Under the pieces are notes generated by a model. The model saw only the letters and a list, made by a program, of their open reading frames with translations. It was not told the DNA's origin and searched no databases. A stretch of DNA of 64,000 nt from Rhodococcus opacus (lineage in GTDB: Bacteria; Actinomycetota; Actinomycetes; Mycobacteriales; Mycobacteriaceae). The stretch is from positions 1 through 64,000 of the forward strand of contig NZ_JAAXPA010000002.1 of assembly GCF_012396235.1 (NCBI RefSeq), given 5' to 3'. How positions within the stretch are numbered: position 1 is the stretch's first letter; each line of letters starts with the position of its first letter. The translations under genes and the position numbers were made by a program. Below are positions 35,365 to 44,517 of the stretch, piece by piece.

Positions 35365-36426
35365 TCAGTCCATCTCGGTGCCGAGACTGATGCCGCGGGA
35401 GGCCAGCCAGGGGAGGGGATCGATCTTGTTCTCGCCGGCGAGGTGGACCTCGAAGTGCAGGTGCGGGCCGGTGGAGAAGCCGCGGTTGCCGACGGTGGCG
35501 ATCTGGTCGCCCGCCATGACCTTCTGGCCGACGGTGACGGTGGAGGTGTTGATGTGGCCGTAGACGGTGATGGTGCCGTCGGCGTGCTTGAGGCGGACCC
35601 ACATGCCGAACCCGGAAGCAGGACCCGAGTCGATGACCTCGCCGTCGGCGACGGCCACGATGGGGGTGCCGATGGGGGCGGCGATGTCGACGCCCGCGTG
35701 CAGCGTGCCCCAGCGGCTTCCGAAGTTGGAGGTGAAGGTTCCCACGGCGGGGAGGACGAACAGGGGGCGGCGGGCAGCGGCTTCGCGGGCGGCGCGCTCT
35801 TCGCTGAAACGCTGTCCCTTGGCGAGAAGGTTGCTGAACTGTGACAGGTCGGTCGGGTTCGCGATGTTGAGGACCTGCGGGGCGTTCGACTCGGACGCGG
35901 CGGTGTCGGCGACCGTGGAGAACTGCGCGGCCTGCGGCTCGGCGGTGGTTCCGATGGTGCTCGACTCGTCACTGGCGAGGGCGACCTCGGAGTGATCGGA
36001 GGAGCTGGACGATCCGCTGGTGACGGCGGCCTGGCCTGCGGCGACTACGGCGCCCGCTGCGACTGCGAGGACTGCGGCGCGACCTTTGAGAGCTGAGGGG
36101 GGAGTCGGGATGCGGTGGGCTCCGCGGCGGGAGTGGGAGGGTGCGCCCTCGAAGGACTCGGAACCGCTGCGGGGGGTGAAGCCGGGAATCTCGGACTCGG
36201 TGTCGACGGTCTCGAAGCCGTTGCCGGCGTCGACGCTGTCGGGGGTGGAGCGTGTGGACTGCGAATTGCGGAAGAGCATGCGTGAAATCTCAGAACTATC
36301 GGTCTCGGGATAACGCTCGACCGACCTCGAGGGGTACGTGGGCGCGACTTCGTCGTTGTGACCCCGTAACTCGTCATCGTGGTGACTCACAAAACGGCTG
36401 GCCGTGAACTGGCTGCGATGGTGCAT
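35365..36426 (-). CDS. M23 (LytM) family peptidoglycan endopeptidase, membrane-anchored
   Basis: The 353-residue protein has a long acidic, Ser-rich cytoplasmic region, one membrane helix (RAAVLAVAAGAVVAAGQAAV near residue 120), a spacer and a C-terminal LytM domain. Zinc ligands are in LHAGVDIAAP and HLHFEVH. It should cleave cross-bridges in the cell wall. ATG 36426 follows GGAGGGGGA. The synteny partner is Rv0950c. A GlxR/CRP-like site at 36532-36547 lies in its 5' region, as for other wall hydrolases in this group of bacteria. Confidence 0.93.
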   Translation of the reverse strand: MHHRSQFTASRFVSHHDDELRGHNDEVAPTYPSRSVERYPETDSSEISRMLFRNSQSTRSTPDSVDAGNGFETVDTESEIPGFTPRSGSESFEGAPSHSRRGAHRIPTPPSALKGRAAVLAVAAGAVVAAGQAAVTSGSSSSSDHSEVALASDESSTIGTTAEPQAAQFSTVADTAASESNAPQVLNIANPTDLSQFSNLLAKGQRFSEERAAREAAARRPLFVLPAVGTFTSNFGSRWGTLHAGVDIAAPIGTPIVAVADGEVIDSGPASGFGMWVRLKHADGTITVYGHINTSTVTVGQKVMAGDQIATVGNRGFSTGPHLHFEVHLAGENKIDPLPWLASRGISLGTEMD

Positions 36427-36531
36427 ACGCCCGTCCCCCTCCTGCTCGTGACCTGCCTGTGACTTGGACCCTGGCGACGGTAACGAAACGGTTGCGATGC
36501 GCGCAACCTGTAACGCGGAGGAACGGCTACA

Positions 36532-36547
36532 TGTGACGGGCATCACA
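36532..36547. promoter_or_regulatory. CRP/GlxR-type site upstream of the M23 peptidase gene
   Basis: TGTGA-CGGGCA-TCACA (36532-36547) matches the CRP-family core TGTGA-N6-TCACA perfectly. It is 106 bases before the M23 ATG and 110 before the divergent membrane protein gene. GlxR in Corynebacterium and CRP in M. tuberculosis bind this motif and control resuscitation and wall-hydrolase genes. A second inverted repeat, GGTTGCG (36490-36496) with CGCAACC (36502-36508), lies nearer the M23 gene between two GTAAC copies (36480, 36510). Confidence 0.65.
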
Positions 36548-36656
36548 AACTGAGCTGGGGAAACGTCGAACCCACTTTTCGTCTCGGTTCAATCTCGCCC
36601 CTGAATGCGCGTGTCACAACGCGGGGGAGGCAGTGGGTTAGCGCTAGCGTCGGCCT

Positions 36657-38609
36657 GTGGCGTCATCAACTCGATCTCCGGACGGGCGTAGGGCCGAGCC
36701 CGAACGTATTCCCTCGTCCGGCGGCACCGGTCGGACGGCCGTCGAGGAGCCCGATCCCGCCCGTGCGCGCCGGGGGTGCGTGCTCGCGGTCGTCCTGGGT
36801 CTCGTCGGGGGTGTGGGAGTGGCCTCGGCGCCCGTGCTGCACGCCGTCCGTTCGGCCGACGGGGTGGCCGCGCCGTCGGCGATCGGCGCAGCCGCGCTGT
36901 GGGCTGCGGTCTTCGCCGTCGCGGCACCCGTTCTCGCCGTCCCCGCGCTTGTCGCCCGGCGCACTGCGGTGGCGGGTGCGCTGCTGGCCGGTGCCGGTGC
37001 GGTGTCCCTCGGCGCTGCCGTGCTCGACACACAGCTGTGGACGGACGCCATCGACGCTAATCGACTCGAACTGTTCCGGCCCGAGACGGCGGCCGAGCTC
37101 GCCGCCGGGCCCGGCGCGTACGCCGCCCTCGCCGGACACCTGCTGATCGCCTTCGCCGGCCTCCTCGGCATGGTCGCGGTCCACCGGGAATCGCTGATGG
37201 ACGGTTACGGCGACGCCCGCAGCTCCGAACAGGTCGGACGGGCGACGGGCGCCCGTGTCGGATTCCTGCCGTCCGCGGTCGCGGTGGTCGCCGCCGTCGT
37301 GCTCGTCGGCGCGCTGTTCGCGCCCGCCTTCGTATCCGAGGATCCGGTCATCCTCGTCCCGACGGTCGTGGAGTCGGATCTGGCTGCGTCCGCGGGCGCC
37401 GGGGTCCTGGCGGCGGCCGTTCTGATCGTGGTCGCCTCCGCACTGGCGTCCATCTCGCCGCCCGTGGCGTCCGGTGCGCTCGTCGGGGCAGGTCTGGCCG
37501 CGCTCGGCGTGGTCGGGACGCGCCTGGTGGCCGGACTCGCCGCGGGCGAACGGATCCAGCCCGGGCCCGGCGCGGTGTGGGGGACCGTCGGCGCCGGTGT
37601 CCTCGTACTCGTCGGTGTCTGCATCCCGATGGTCGACCGGGCTCGCGACACCAGGATCCTGAAGACGCTCGCCACACCCTCGTCGTCCGCGCCTGCTCAG
37701 GGCGGCCAGGCGAAGAAGGGGGCCGTCACCCCGTCCGCGAAGGGCGTCGCCAAGGCGGCGCTGCGAGCCGAGGCCGCCGCGGCCCGCGCTCGGATCGCCC
37801 GCTGGCACGTCGCCGCCGGGACCACCGGAATCGTCACCGCCGTGCTGGCCGCCGCCGGTGCCCTGCTCCCCGTCCTCGACATCCCGGCCGACGCCGTGCG
37901 CCCCGACATCTACGCCACCCGGGTCGTGCTCGTGGCCGCCCTCGTGCTCGTCGTCGGCTGCGTCTGGCTGCTGCTGTCGGAGTTCGCCTCCACCGTCCGG
38001 CCCGCGGTCGGAGTGCTGTGGGTGACGATCCCGTTCTCCGTCGCCTCGGTGTCGCAGTCCGTCGTGCTCGCCACCGACGTCCCCGGAATCGGCGCCGGAA
38101 TCGGTGCCGCGCTGCTGTGGTGTGCGGCCGTCACCGCCGGCGTTACCGGCGTGCTGACGTGGTTCGCCGGTTCGGCGGAACGCGAGGAGATCGACACGTC
38201 CGAGGAGCCGTCCACCTCGATCGCGGTCCTCGCGGTCGGGGGTCTCGGGGCGGTCGCCGCGTTCGTCGGACTGGGACTGCCGCTCTTCCACGGGACCGAT
38301 GCACGCGGCGACGACTACGCGCCCGCGTCGTTCGCGGAGTTCCCGTGGAACCTCGACGTGTGGGGGCGCGTCCTACTGGGCGTCGCGGTGGTCCTCGCAG
38401 TGATCGTCGCCTCACGTGCCCGCCCGGCCCGGGCGGTGGCACTCCTGCTCGGTTCGGCCGTTGTGGTGGGGGTATACCTCCTGTCGTGGCCGCTCACCGC
38501 GGCCCGGGTGACCGATCCCTCAATGGGGGCCGGTGTCGTCCCGACAACCGTGGGCATAGTGTTGATTGCGGCTGCCGCGGCCCTCACGACACGCAGCAGA
38601 AATCGGTGA
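36657..38609 (+). CDS. Large polytopic membrane protein, unknown function
   Basis: GTG 36657 opens a 650-residue protein with about 14 hydrophobic helices, very rich in Ala, Val, Gly and Leu. Two similar halves are separated by a charged cytoplasmic loop around residues 340-380 (many Lys and Ala). The N-terminal 40 residues are polar and basic, so they are cytoplasmic. I recognise no transporter motif. It stands alone between the M23 peptidase gene and sucC. A role at the envelope is only suggested by the divergent wall hydrolase. Confidence 0.75.
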   Translation: MASSTRSPDGRRAEPERIPSSGGTGRTAVEEPDPARARRGCVLAVVLGLVGGVGVASAPVLHAVRSADGVAAPSAIGAAALWAAVFAVAAPVLAVPALVARRTAVAGALLAGAGAVSLGAAVLDTQLWTDAIDANRLELFRPETAAELAAGPGAYAALAGHLLIAFAGLLGMVAVHRESLMDGYGDARSSEQVGRATGARVGFLPSAVAVVAAVVLVGALFAPAFVSEDPVILVPTVVESDLAASAGAGVLAAAVLIVVASALASISPPVASGALVGAGLAALGVVGTRLVAGLAAGERIQPGPGAVWGTVGAGVLVLVGVCIPMVDRARDTRILKTLATPSSSAPAQGGQAKKGAVTPSAKGVAKAALRAEAAAARARIARWHVAAGTTGIVTAVLAAAGALLPVLDIPADAVRPDIYATRVVLVAALVLVVGCVWLLLSEFASTVRPAVGVLWVTIPFSVASVSQSVVLATDVPGIGAGIGAALLWCAAVTAGVTGVLTWFAGSAEREEIDTSEEPSTSIAVLAVGGLGAVAAFVGLGLPLFHGTDARGDDYAPASFAEFPWNLDVWGRVLLGVAVVLAVIVASRARPARAVALLLGSAVVVGVYLLSWPLTAARVTDPSMGAGVVPTTVGIVLIAAAAALTTRSRNR

Positions 38610-38628
38610 GGTCCGCCCCGTCGACCGC

Positions 38629-38698
38629 GGTGAGGCTCGCCTCAGTACTTCTGGTGAGGCTCGCCTCAATGCGTGTTATCGCGTGATGTGGACCACAT
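38629..38698 (+). promoter_or_regulatory. Repeated palindromes upstream of sucCD
   Basis: GGTGAGGCTCGCCTCA occurs twice (38629-38644 and 38653-38668), 24 bases apart. Its core TGAGGC-TC-GCCTCA is palindromic. The copies match the IdeR/DtxR iron box TTAGGTTAGGCTCACCTAA at 13 and 14 of 19 positions by eye. A third palindrome ATGTGG-A-CCACAT (38686-38698) follows. The gap is 193 bp and ends at the sucC ATG. Iron or carbon control of sucCD is a hypothesis. Confidence 0.5.
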
Positions 38699-38802
38699 AG
38701 CAGACACGCGGCCGCAGACCGGGCCCGGCAACTGGTTAAAGTCCAAAACAGACCCGCTCCTACCCCTCGAGCGGGTGTCAACGCAGACGAGACGGTGAGC
38801 AG

Positions 38803-39972
38803 ATGGATCTCTTCGAATACCAGGCGAAGGAACTCTTCGCCAAGCACGAGGTGCCGACTTCGGCTGGGCGTGTTACCGACACGGTCGCCGGCGCACGCGA
38901 GATTGCCGAAGAAATCGGCAAGCCCGTGATGGTCAAGGCGCAGGTCAAGGTCGGAGGCCGCGGCAAGGCCGGTGGCGTCAAGTACTCCGCCGACGCCGAT
39001 GCCGCCCAGGCCAACGCCGAGGCGATCCTGGGCCTCGACATCAAGGGTCATGTCGTCAAGAAGCTGCTGGTCGCAGAGGCGAGTGACATCGCCGAGGAGT
39101 ACTACATCTCCTTCCTGCTCGACCGCACCAACCGCACCTACCTGGCCATGTGCTCGGTCGAGGGTGGCGTCGAGATCGAGGTCACCGCCGAGGAGAACCC
39201 CGACGCTCTCGCGAAGATCCCCGTGGACGCCGTCAAGGGTGTCGACCTCGCGTTCGCGCGCAGCATCGCCGAGGCAGGAAAGCTGCCCGCCGAGGTGCTC
39301 GACGCAGCGGCCGTGACGATCCAGAAGCTGTGGGAGGTCTTCATCAACGAAGACGCTCTCCTCGTCGAGGTCAACCCGCTCGTCCGCACGCCGGACGACC
39401 AGATCCTCGCACTCGACGGCAAGGTCACGCTCGACGAGAACGCTGCGTTCCGTCAGCCCGGCCACGAGGCGTTCGAGGACAAGGACGCCACGGACCCGCT
39501 CGAGCTCAAGGCCAAGGAAAACGACCTCAACTACGTCAAGCTCGACGGTGAGGTCGGCATCATCGGTAACGGCGCCGGCCTGGTCATGTCGACCCTGGAC
39601 GTCGTCGCGTACGCCGGTGAGAAGCACGGTGGCGTGAAGCCGGCCAACTTCCTCGACATCGGTGGCGGCGCCTCCGCAGAGGTCATGGCGAACGGCCTGG
39701 ACGTCATCCTGAACGACGCGCAGGTCAAGAGCGTGTTCGTGAACGTTTTCGGTGGCATCACCGCGTGTGACGCGGTCGCCAACGGCATCGTCGGCGCCCT
39801 GAAGACGCTCGGGGACGAGGCCAACAAGCCGCTGGTCGTCCGACTGGACGGCAACAACGTCGAAGAGGGTCGTCGTATCCTCGCCGAGGCCGCCCACCCG
39901 CTGGTCACGGTCGTCGGAACCATGGACGAGGCCGCCGACAAGGCTGCCGAGCTGGCCTTCGCCGCAAAGTAA
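38803..39972 (+). CDS. sucC: Succinyl-CoA synthetase beta subunit
   Basis: The 389-residue ATP-grasp protein starts [20 protein letters not shown] and holds [37 protein letters not shown] and [20 protein letters not shown]. It binds the nucleotide and, with SucD, converts succinyl-CoA to succinate with ATP or GTP formation in the TCA cycle. A GGTGAGCAG stretch precedes the ATG. The order matches Rv0951-Rv0952. Codon use is strongly biased to C-ending codons, as expected for a highly expressed gene. Confidence 0.98.
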   Translation: MDLFEYQAKELFAKHEVPTSAGRVTDTVAGAREIAEEIGKPVMVKAQVKVGGRGKAGGVKYSADADAAQANAEAILGLDIKGHVVKKLLVAEASDIAEEYYISFLLDRTNRTYLAMCSVEGGVEIEVTAEENPDALAKIPVDAVKGVDLAFARSIAEAGKLPAEVLDAAAVTIQKLWEVFINEDALLVEVNPLVRTPDDQILALDGKVTLDENAAFRQPGHEAFEDKDATDPLELKAKENDLNYVKLDGEVGIIGNGAGLVMSTLDVVAYAGEKHGGVKPANFLDIGGGASAEVMANGLDVILNDAQVKSVFVNVFGGITACDAVANGIVGALKTLGDEANKPLVVRLDGNNVEEGRRILAEAAHPLVTVVGTMDEAADKAAELAFAAK

Positions 39973-39987
39973 AGGGACTCAAAAAAC

Positions 39988-40890
39988 ATGGCTATCTTCC
40001 TGACCAAGGACTCCAAGGTCATCGTCCAGGGCATCACCGGCGGCGAGGGCACGAAGCACACCGCGCTGATGCTCAAGGCCGGCACCCAGGTCGTCGGCGG
40101 TGTCAACGCCCGTAAGGCCGGCACCACCGTCACCCACGACGGCGGCGTCGAGCTGCCCGTCTTCGGCACCGTCGCCGAGGCCATCGAGAAGACCGGCGCG
40201 GACGTCTCCATCGCGTTCGTTCCCCCGGCCTTCGCCAAGGACGCCATCGTCGAGGCCATCGACGCGGAGATCCCGCTGCTCGTGGTCATCACCGAGGGCA
40301 TCCCGGTGCAGGACTCGGCGTACGCCTGGGCGTACAACGTCTCCAAGGGCAACAAGACCCGCATCATCGGACCCAACTGCCCCGGCATCATCACCCCCGG
40401 CGAGTCGCTGGTCGGCATCACCCCGGCCAACATCGCGGGCACCGGCCCGATCGGTCTCGTGTCCAAGTCCGGCACGCTGACCTACCAGATGATGTTCGAG
40501 CTGCGTGACTTCGGCTTCTCCACCGCCATCGGCATCGGCGGCGACCCGGTCATCGGCACCACCCACATCGACGCCATCGAGGCGTTCGAGAAGGACCCCG
40601 AGACCAAGGTCATCGTGATGATCGGTGAGATCGGTGGCGACGCCGAGGAGCGTGCCGCCGACTACATCAAGGCGAACGTCACGAAGCCGGTCGTCGGCTA
40701 CGTCGCGGGCTTCACCGCTCCCGAGGGCAAGACCATGGGCCACGCAGGCGCCATCGTCTCCGGTTCCTCGGGCACCGCGCAGGCCAAGAAGGACGCCCTC
40801 GAGGCTGCCGGCGTGAAGGTCGGCAAGACGCCGTCCGAGACCGCTGCGCTCGCTCGCGAGATCCTGCAGAGCCTGACCGTCCAGGCCTAG
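39988..40890 (+). CDS. sucD: Succinyl-CoA synthetase alpha subunit
   Basis: The 300-residue subunit has the CoA-binding [33 protein letters not shown] and the phospho-His in [19 protein letters not shown]. It forms the catalytic phosphohistidine and binds CoA as partner of SucC, 15 bases downstream in the same operon. A long bidirectional terminator follows its stop. Confidence 0.98.
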   Translation: MAIFLTKDSKVIVQGITGGEGTKHTALMLKAGTQVVGGVNARKAGTTVTHDGGVELPVFGTVAEAIEKTGADVSIAFVPPAFAKDAIVEAIDAEIPLLVVITEGIPVQDSAYAWAYNVSKGNKTRIIGPNCPGIITPGESLVGITPANIAGTGPIGLVSKSGTLTYQMMFELRDFGFSTAIGIGGDPVIGTTHIDAIEAFEKDPETKVIVMIGEIGGDAEERAADYIKANVTKPVVGYVAGFTAPEGKTMGHAGAIVSGSSGTAQAKKDALEAAGVKVGKTPSETAALAREILQSLTVQA

Positions 40891-40899
40891 GCGCTCCGC

Positions 40900-40947
40900 G
40901 CCCGTGCGCCTTTTTGGTAGCTCCCGCTACCGGAAAGGCGCACGGGC
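40900..40947. terminator. Long bidirectional terminator between sucD and the YigZ-type gene
   Basis: GCCCGTGCGCCTTT (40900-40913) pairs with AAAGGCGCACGGGC (40934-40947), and inside GGTAGC (40916) pairs with GCTACC (40926). The stem is 20 bp with a two-base internal loop and a four-base tip. The T-stretch lies within the stem on each strand, so it can end transcripts from both convergent genes. The YigZ-type stop codon lies four bases beyond. Confidence 0.85.
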
Positions 40948-40950
40948 CGT

Positions 40951-41577
40951 TCAGGCATCGACCCACATCTCCCCGGCCGGATCGAGTGTCCCCGTCCCCG
41001 ACGTGACGGCAGCGACCAGATCGGCCAACTCCGCCGAGTCCCGCGCCGCGAGGGTGAGGACCGCGGATTCCCCGTATGTCGTGTCCACCACGACGACGCC
41101 CCGCCCACGCAACTCCGACTCGACGCGTCCCGCCTCGGCGTGGCCGACGGCGAGGGTGTGCAGGTGGCGAAGTTCCCTCCGCACGAGGGGTGCGGCATCG
41201 ACCGCTGTGGCCACCGCGCCGGAGTAGGCGCGCACCAGTCCGCCCGCGCCCAGCTTGATTCCCCCGAAGTACCGTGTCACGACCACCGTGACGTCGACGA
41301 GATCACGGGCCTTGAGTACCTGCAGCATCGGAATGCCCGCGGTGCCACCGGGTTCGCCGTCGTCGCTCGCGCGCTCGACCCGGTCGCTGGGGCCGTTTCC
41401 GATGATGTACGCCGAACAGTGATGTCGCGCATCGGGATACGCCCGCCGCCGATCCTGGACGAAGGCCTGCGCCGCCTCGGCGTCCTCGACGCGCCGCAGC
41501 GCGGCGATGAAACGTGAGTGCTTCACCTCCGTCTCCAGGGTGAGATCGGCGGTGTGGGGAGCGAGGGTGTACGGCAC
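40951..41577 (-). CDS. YigZ/IMPACT family protein (UPF0029 + DUF1949)
   Basis: The 208-residue protein begins EVKHSRFIAALRRVEDAEAA and contains the family signature SDDGEPGGTAGIPML with VTRYFGGIKLGAGGLVRAYS. A C-terminal DUF1949 ferredoxin-like domain is present. The bacterial family is related to the translation-linked IMPACT protein; its role in bacteria is unclear, though ribosome or elongation-factor binding is suspected. It converges on sucD and is divergent from the DUF5336 gene. Confidence 0.92.
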   Translation of the reverse strand: MPYTLAPHTADLTLETEVKHSRFIAALRRVEDAEAAQAFVQDRRRAYPDARHHCSAYIIGNGPSDRVERASDDGEPGGTAGIPMLQVLKARDLVDVTVVVTRYFGGIKLGAGGLVRAYSGAVATAVDAAPLVRRELRHLHTLAVGHAEAGRVESELRGRGVVVVDTTYGESAVLTLAARDSAELADLVAAVTSGTGTLDPAGEMWVDA

Positions 41578-41703
41578 AGAACCATTGTCTCCTGCGCTGT
41601 TCCCGGTGCCGCGGGCCGCGAGTGACGGCAGTGACCGACGGGTATACGTAGGCTAGCGTCGGAAGAGCGCACGCAGACGACCACTTGTCGACTAGGAGAA
41701 GTC

Positions 41704-42795
41704 ATGACGTTCACGCCCGGAGGACCGAGTTACGGTCCGCCCGCGCAACCGACTGCAGGGGGAGAACCGAAAGGCCTGGGCTTCTTCCTTCTGATCGGTG
41801 TCGCAGTTCTCGGTGTCCTCAACCTACTGCTCGGGTTCGCCCCGTACGCCACGTTGGCGCGAGAGTCCGTGAACTCGTTCGAAGCCAACACGGACGGGCT
41901 CGGCCTCCTGTTCCTCGGTGGTCTCCTCGCGGCAGTCTCGCTCCTTCCGAAGCAGTCCTACGCGGGCGCGGCAGCAGCGGCGTCCGTCGCGGGCTGGGTT
42001 GTCGCGTTGTTCGTTTTCCTCAACGTCGACGCGGATTCGGGTTGGGGCGCAATCCTGATCCTCGTTCTCGGATTCATCCAGTCGGCCGTGGCCGTCGCGG
42101 CCACGCTGTTCGACATCGGACTCCTGAAGCAGCCGGCGCCCAAGCCGGCCGCAGCCGCGGGCTTCGGTCAGCCCGGTCAGCCCGGTCAGCCCGGTCAGCC
42201 CGGTCAGGCGCCGCAGGGTTACGGCCAGGGCGCCCCGCAGGGCTACGGGCAGGGCCCGCAGCAGTCGTACGGACAGCCGCCCCAGGGCTACGGTCAGAGC
42301 GCCCCGCAGGGCTACGGGCAGAGTCAGTCGCAGCCCGGCTACGGCCAGCAGAACCAGCCCGGCTACGGCCAGCAGGGTTACGGCCAGCAGGGTCAGCCCT
42401 CGCAGAGCCAGACCGGCTACGGTCAGGGCTACGGGCAGCCCCAGCAGCCGGGTTACGGAGCCGCGGCGGGTGCCGGGTCCGCGTCGTACGACGCCCCGAC
42501 CGCCGCCTACCAGCAGCCGCAGTACCAGGGGTACTCGCAGCCGTCGAGCCCGTCGCAGTCCACCGGAACGCCCAGCTCGCAGTACCCGGCCGGCACCAGT
42601 TACGGTTCCGCGCAGCACGCGGCGCCCGCGTACGGCTCGCAGTCCGAGTCGTCCCCCGTGGAGCGCACGCTCGAGTACGGCGAGCAGCCTTCCACCGAGG
42701 CGAAGTCGGCAGACTCGGCCGAGAAGTCCGAATCGGAGGGCTACAGCGCGCCGACCCAGGCGTTCGACACGCGCGCCGACAGGGACGACAAGTAG
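41704..42795 (+). CDS. DUF5336 membrane protein with long Gly-Tyr-Gln-rich tail (Rv0954-like)
   Basis: The 363-residue protein has four membrane helices in the first 145 residues ([20 protein letters not shown] is the first). A low-complexity cytoplasmic tail follows. It starts with four PGQ/GQP repeats, continues with about 15 YGQ units, and ends with Ser/Pro/acidic sequence. The family includes Rv0954, called a 34-kDa antigen homologue. Such Tyr-Gly-Gln tails resemble prion-like, phase-separating sequences. Rv0954 has been linked to the cell-division site, and the neighbouring PerM-like gene fits that. Confidence 0.9.
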   Translation: MTFTPGGPSYGPPAQPTAGGEPKGLGFFLLIGVAVLGVLNLLLGFAPYATLARESVNSFEANTDGLGLLFLGGLLAAVSLLPKQSYAGAAAAASVAGWVVALFVFLNVDADSGWGAILILVLGFIQSAVAVAATLFDIGLLKQPAPKPAAAAGFGQPGQPGQPGQPGQAPQGYGQGAPQGYGQGPQQSYGQPPQGYGQSAPQGYGQSQSQPGYGQQNQPGYGQQGYGQQGQPSQSQTGYGQGYGQPQQPGYGAAAGAGSASYDAPTAAYQQPQYQGYSQPSSPSQSTGTPSSQYPAGTSYGSAQHAAPAYGSQSESSPVERTLEYGEQPSTEAKSADSAEKSESEGYSAPTQAFDTRADRDDK

Positions 42796-42810
42796 CGGCC
42801 CAACCAGCAG

Positions 42811-42842
42811 GTGGCCTCTGACCCAACGTGGTCGGAGGCCAC
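42811..42842 (+). terminator. Hairpin terminator after the DUF5336 gene
   Basis: GTGGCCTC-T-GACC (42811-42823) pairs with GGTC-G-GAGGCCAC (42830-42842). The stem is 12 bp with one mismatch and a six-base loop. It begins 16 bases after the stop and is followed by TTCTGTG, so the T-tail is weak. It separates the DUF5336 and DUF6350 genes. Confidence 0.7.
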
Positions 42843-42897
42843 TTCTGTGCGGCGCGCCTGACCGCCGCCGCGGCGTCGGAGTGCCACTCTCGAGGGG

Positions 42898-44430
42898 ATG
42901 AGTTCTTTGGTTGATCGTGCGCAGCGCGTCGCACAGGGTGCACGACGGCGAGCCGTCGGTGATGACGAGCGGCAAGTCCCGCGACAGCGACCCGTGCCCG
43001 ACGCCGACGAGATGCGGGCGCTGCTCGCGGTCGCGTTCCGGCCCGCGGGCGTCACCGTCGTCCTGTTGTCCGCACTCATCGTCGTCACGCTGGTGGCGGC
43101 GAACAGCGACCTCACCGGAACGTTCGGTGCCATCGCGGCGTCGTGGCTGGCGATTCACCAGGTGCCGTTGACGATCGACGGCACGTCACTCGGTGTCCTC
43201 CCGCTGATCCCGACAGCCGGGATGATGTGGGTCGTCGCCCGCGGATGCGCCGCCGTGGTGCACCCGGCGTCCTCGCGGCGGCACGCTCTGCAGGTGATCG
43301 GCGCTGCGGTGGCCGGACCGCTGGTCGTGACGGCCATCAGCCTCGCCGTCATCGCGGACGCGTCGGCGGTCATCCCGTTGTCCTCCCCGAACGCGCTCGC
43401 CGCGTTCGGGTGGGTGCTGTTCGTGCACCTGCTTGCATCGGCGATCGGTGTGACGGTCGCGATGTGGCCGACGCTCGGTGCGCAGGTTCCGTCGTGGGTC
43501 CGGGACGCGGTGCGGCCGGGACTGCGCGCGTTGACGGCGATTCTCGGTGCCGGCGCGGTCATGGTCACGATCTCGCTGCTGATGGAGTGGTCGACGGTCG
43601 GCTCGCTGCTCGAACGCGGCGACGGCGTCGTCGGACTGCTCGGACTGACGATCCTGTCGGTGCTGTACCTGCCGAACGTCGTGGTGGGTGCCGCGGCCGC
43701 GGTCATCGGAGGGACCGCGCAGATCGGGGACGTCTCGGTCAGCGTGTTCGGGAACGTCGGTGGTTCGCTGCCGCCGTTGCCGCTGCTCGGCGCCGTTCCC
43801 GACGGGGTGTCGGGTGGTGCCTGGCCCGCGCTGCTGGTGATTCCGTTGCTGATCGGTGTGATGCTCGGACGCGACTGCGGGCGTCGCGTCGCCGGGCAGG
43901 AAGCGCTGTTCACCGTGCTGACCGCCGCCGCGGGGGTGGGCGTGGTGACGGCGGTGCTCGGCCTCGTGTCCGGTGGCAGGCTCGGCGCATTCGGAACGGT
44001 CGAGCTGCACTGGTGGGCGTTCGGACTGCTCACGTTCGCGTGGCTCGGACTCGCGGGCGCGGTGACAGCGGTGGTCGTGGCCTGGCATCGGAGCCGGGGC
44101 GCCGTGGACGAGGACGACGCCGACACCGAGGACGAGGAGCCGCATCTTCCCGGCGCGGAGGAGGTTCCGGCAATCGCCGCCCCGATCACCGAGGAACCGG
44201 TGGTCGCCGAACACGTCGCGCCGAGTCGGGTGATCGAAGCCGAACTCGTCGACGAGACCGAAGCGCCGGCAGCGCCGGTTGCACCGCAGGACACCGGCGC
44301 CGACGCCGAGGTCGTGGTGGACGCAGAGGTCGAGGAAGACACGCCGACGGACGAACCCGAGGGGTCCGCAGACGCCGCCGAGAGCCCGGAAGCCGACCTG
44401 CCCCGAGGGCCCGCAACCCCCAGCGACTAG
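42898..44430 (+). CDS. perM: DUF6350 integral membrane protein (Rv0955/PerM-like)
   Basis: The 510-residue protein has about ten helices between residues 45 and 400 and a C-terminal tail of about 100 residues rich in Glu, Asp, Ala and Val. The N-terminus is short, basic and cytoplasmic. The position between an Rv0954-like gene and purN matches Rv0955, named PerM and reported to support FtsB and cell division during chronic infection. The symbol is given by synteny. No catalytic motif is visible. Confidence 0.8.
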   Translation: MSSLVDRAQRVAQGARRRAVGDDERQVPRQRPVPDADEMRALLAVAFRPAGVTVVLLSALIVVTLVAANSDLTGTFGAIAASWLAIHQVPLTIDGTSLGVLPLIPTAGMMWVVARGCAAVVHPASSRRHALQVIGAAVAGPLVVTAISLAVIADASAVIPLSSPNALAAFGWVLFVHLLASAIGVTVAMWPTLGAQVPSWVRDAVRPGLRALTAILGAGAVMVTISLLMEWSTVGSLLERGDGVVGLLGLTILSVLYLPNVVVGAAAAVIGGTAQIGDVSVSVFGNVGGSLPPLPLLGAVPDGVSGGAWPALLVIPLLIGVMLGRDCGRRVAGQEALFTVLTAAAGVGVVTAVLGLVSGGRLGAFGTVELHWWAFGLLTFAWLGLAGAVTAVVVAWHRSRGAVDEDDADTEDEEPHLPGAEEVPAIAAPITEEPVVAEHVAPSRVIEAELVDETEAPAAPVAPQDTGADAEVVVDAEVEEDTPTDEPEGSADAAESPEADLPRGPATPSD

Positions 44431-44439
44431 GCTCTTGGT

Positions 44440-44469
44440 CGGTCGACGATGCGACCGCCCCCATTTTTT
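44440..44469 (+). terminator. Weak T-tailed hairpin between perM and purN
   Basis: CGGTCG (44440-44445) pairs with CGACCG (44452-44457) around a six-base loop, and six T residues follow at 44464-44469. The stem is short and the T-run is six bases away from it, so termination would be partial. It lies 48 bases before purN and could uncouple purN from perM. Confidence 0.4.
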
Positions 44470-44517
44470 GCCCGTCTTTCGATTCACCCGGCCTTTCGAT
44501 TGTTCAGGAGTAGTGCG

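Noticed and set aside
36427-36600. Possible c-di-AMP (ydaO) riboswitch in the leader of the M23 peptidase gene, as such switches precede wall-hydrolase genes in actinobacteria
   Set aside because: The conserved core elements of that riboswitch are not recognisable. Only short repeats and a CRP-type site are seen.
42170-42210. Tandem CCCGGTCAG DNA repeats as a minisatellite or CRISPR-like feature
   Set aside because: They are in frame, encode PGQ repeats of the DUF5336 tail and have no spacers, so they are coding low-complexity sequence.
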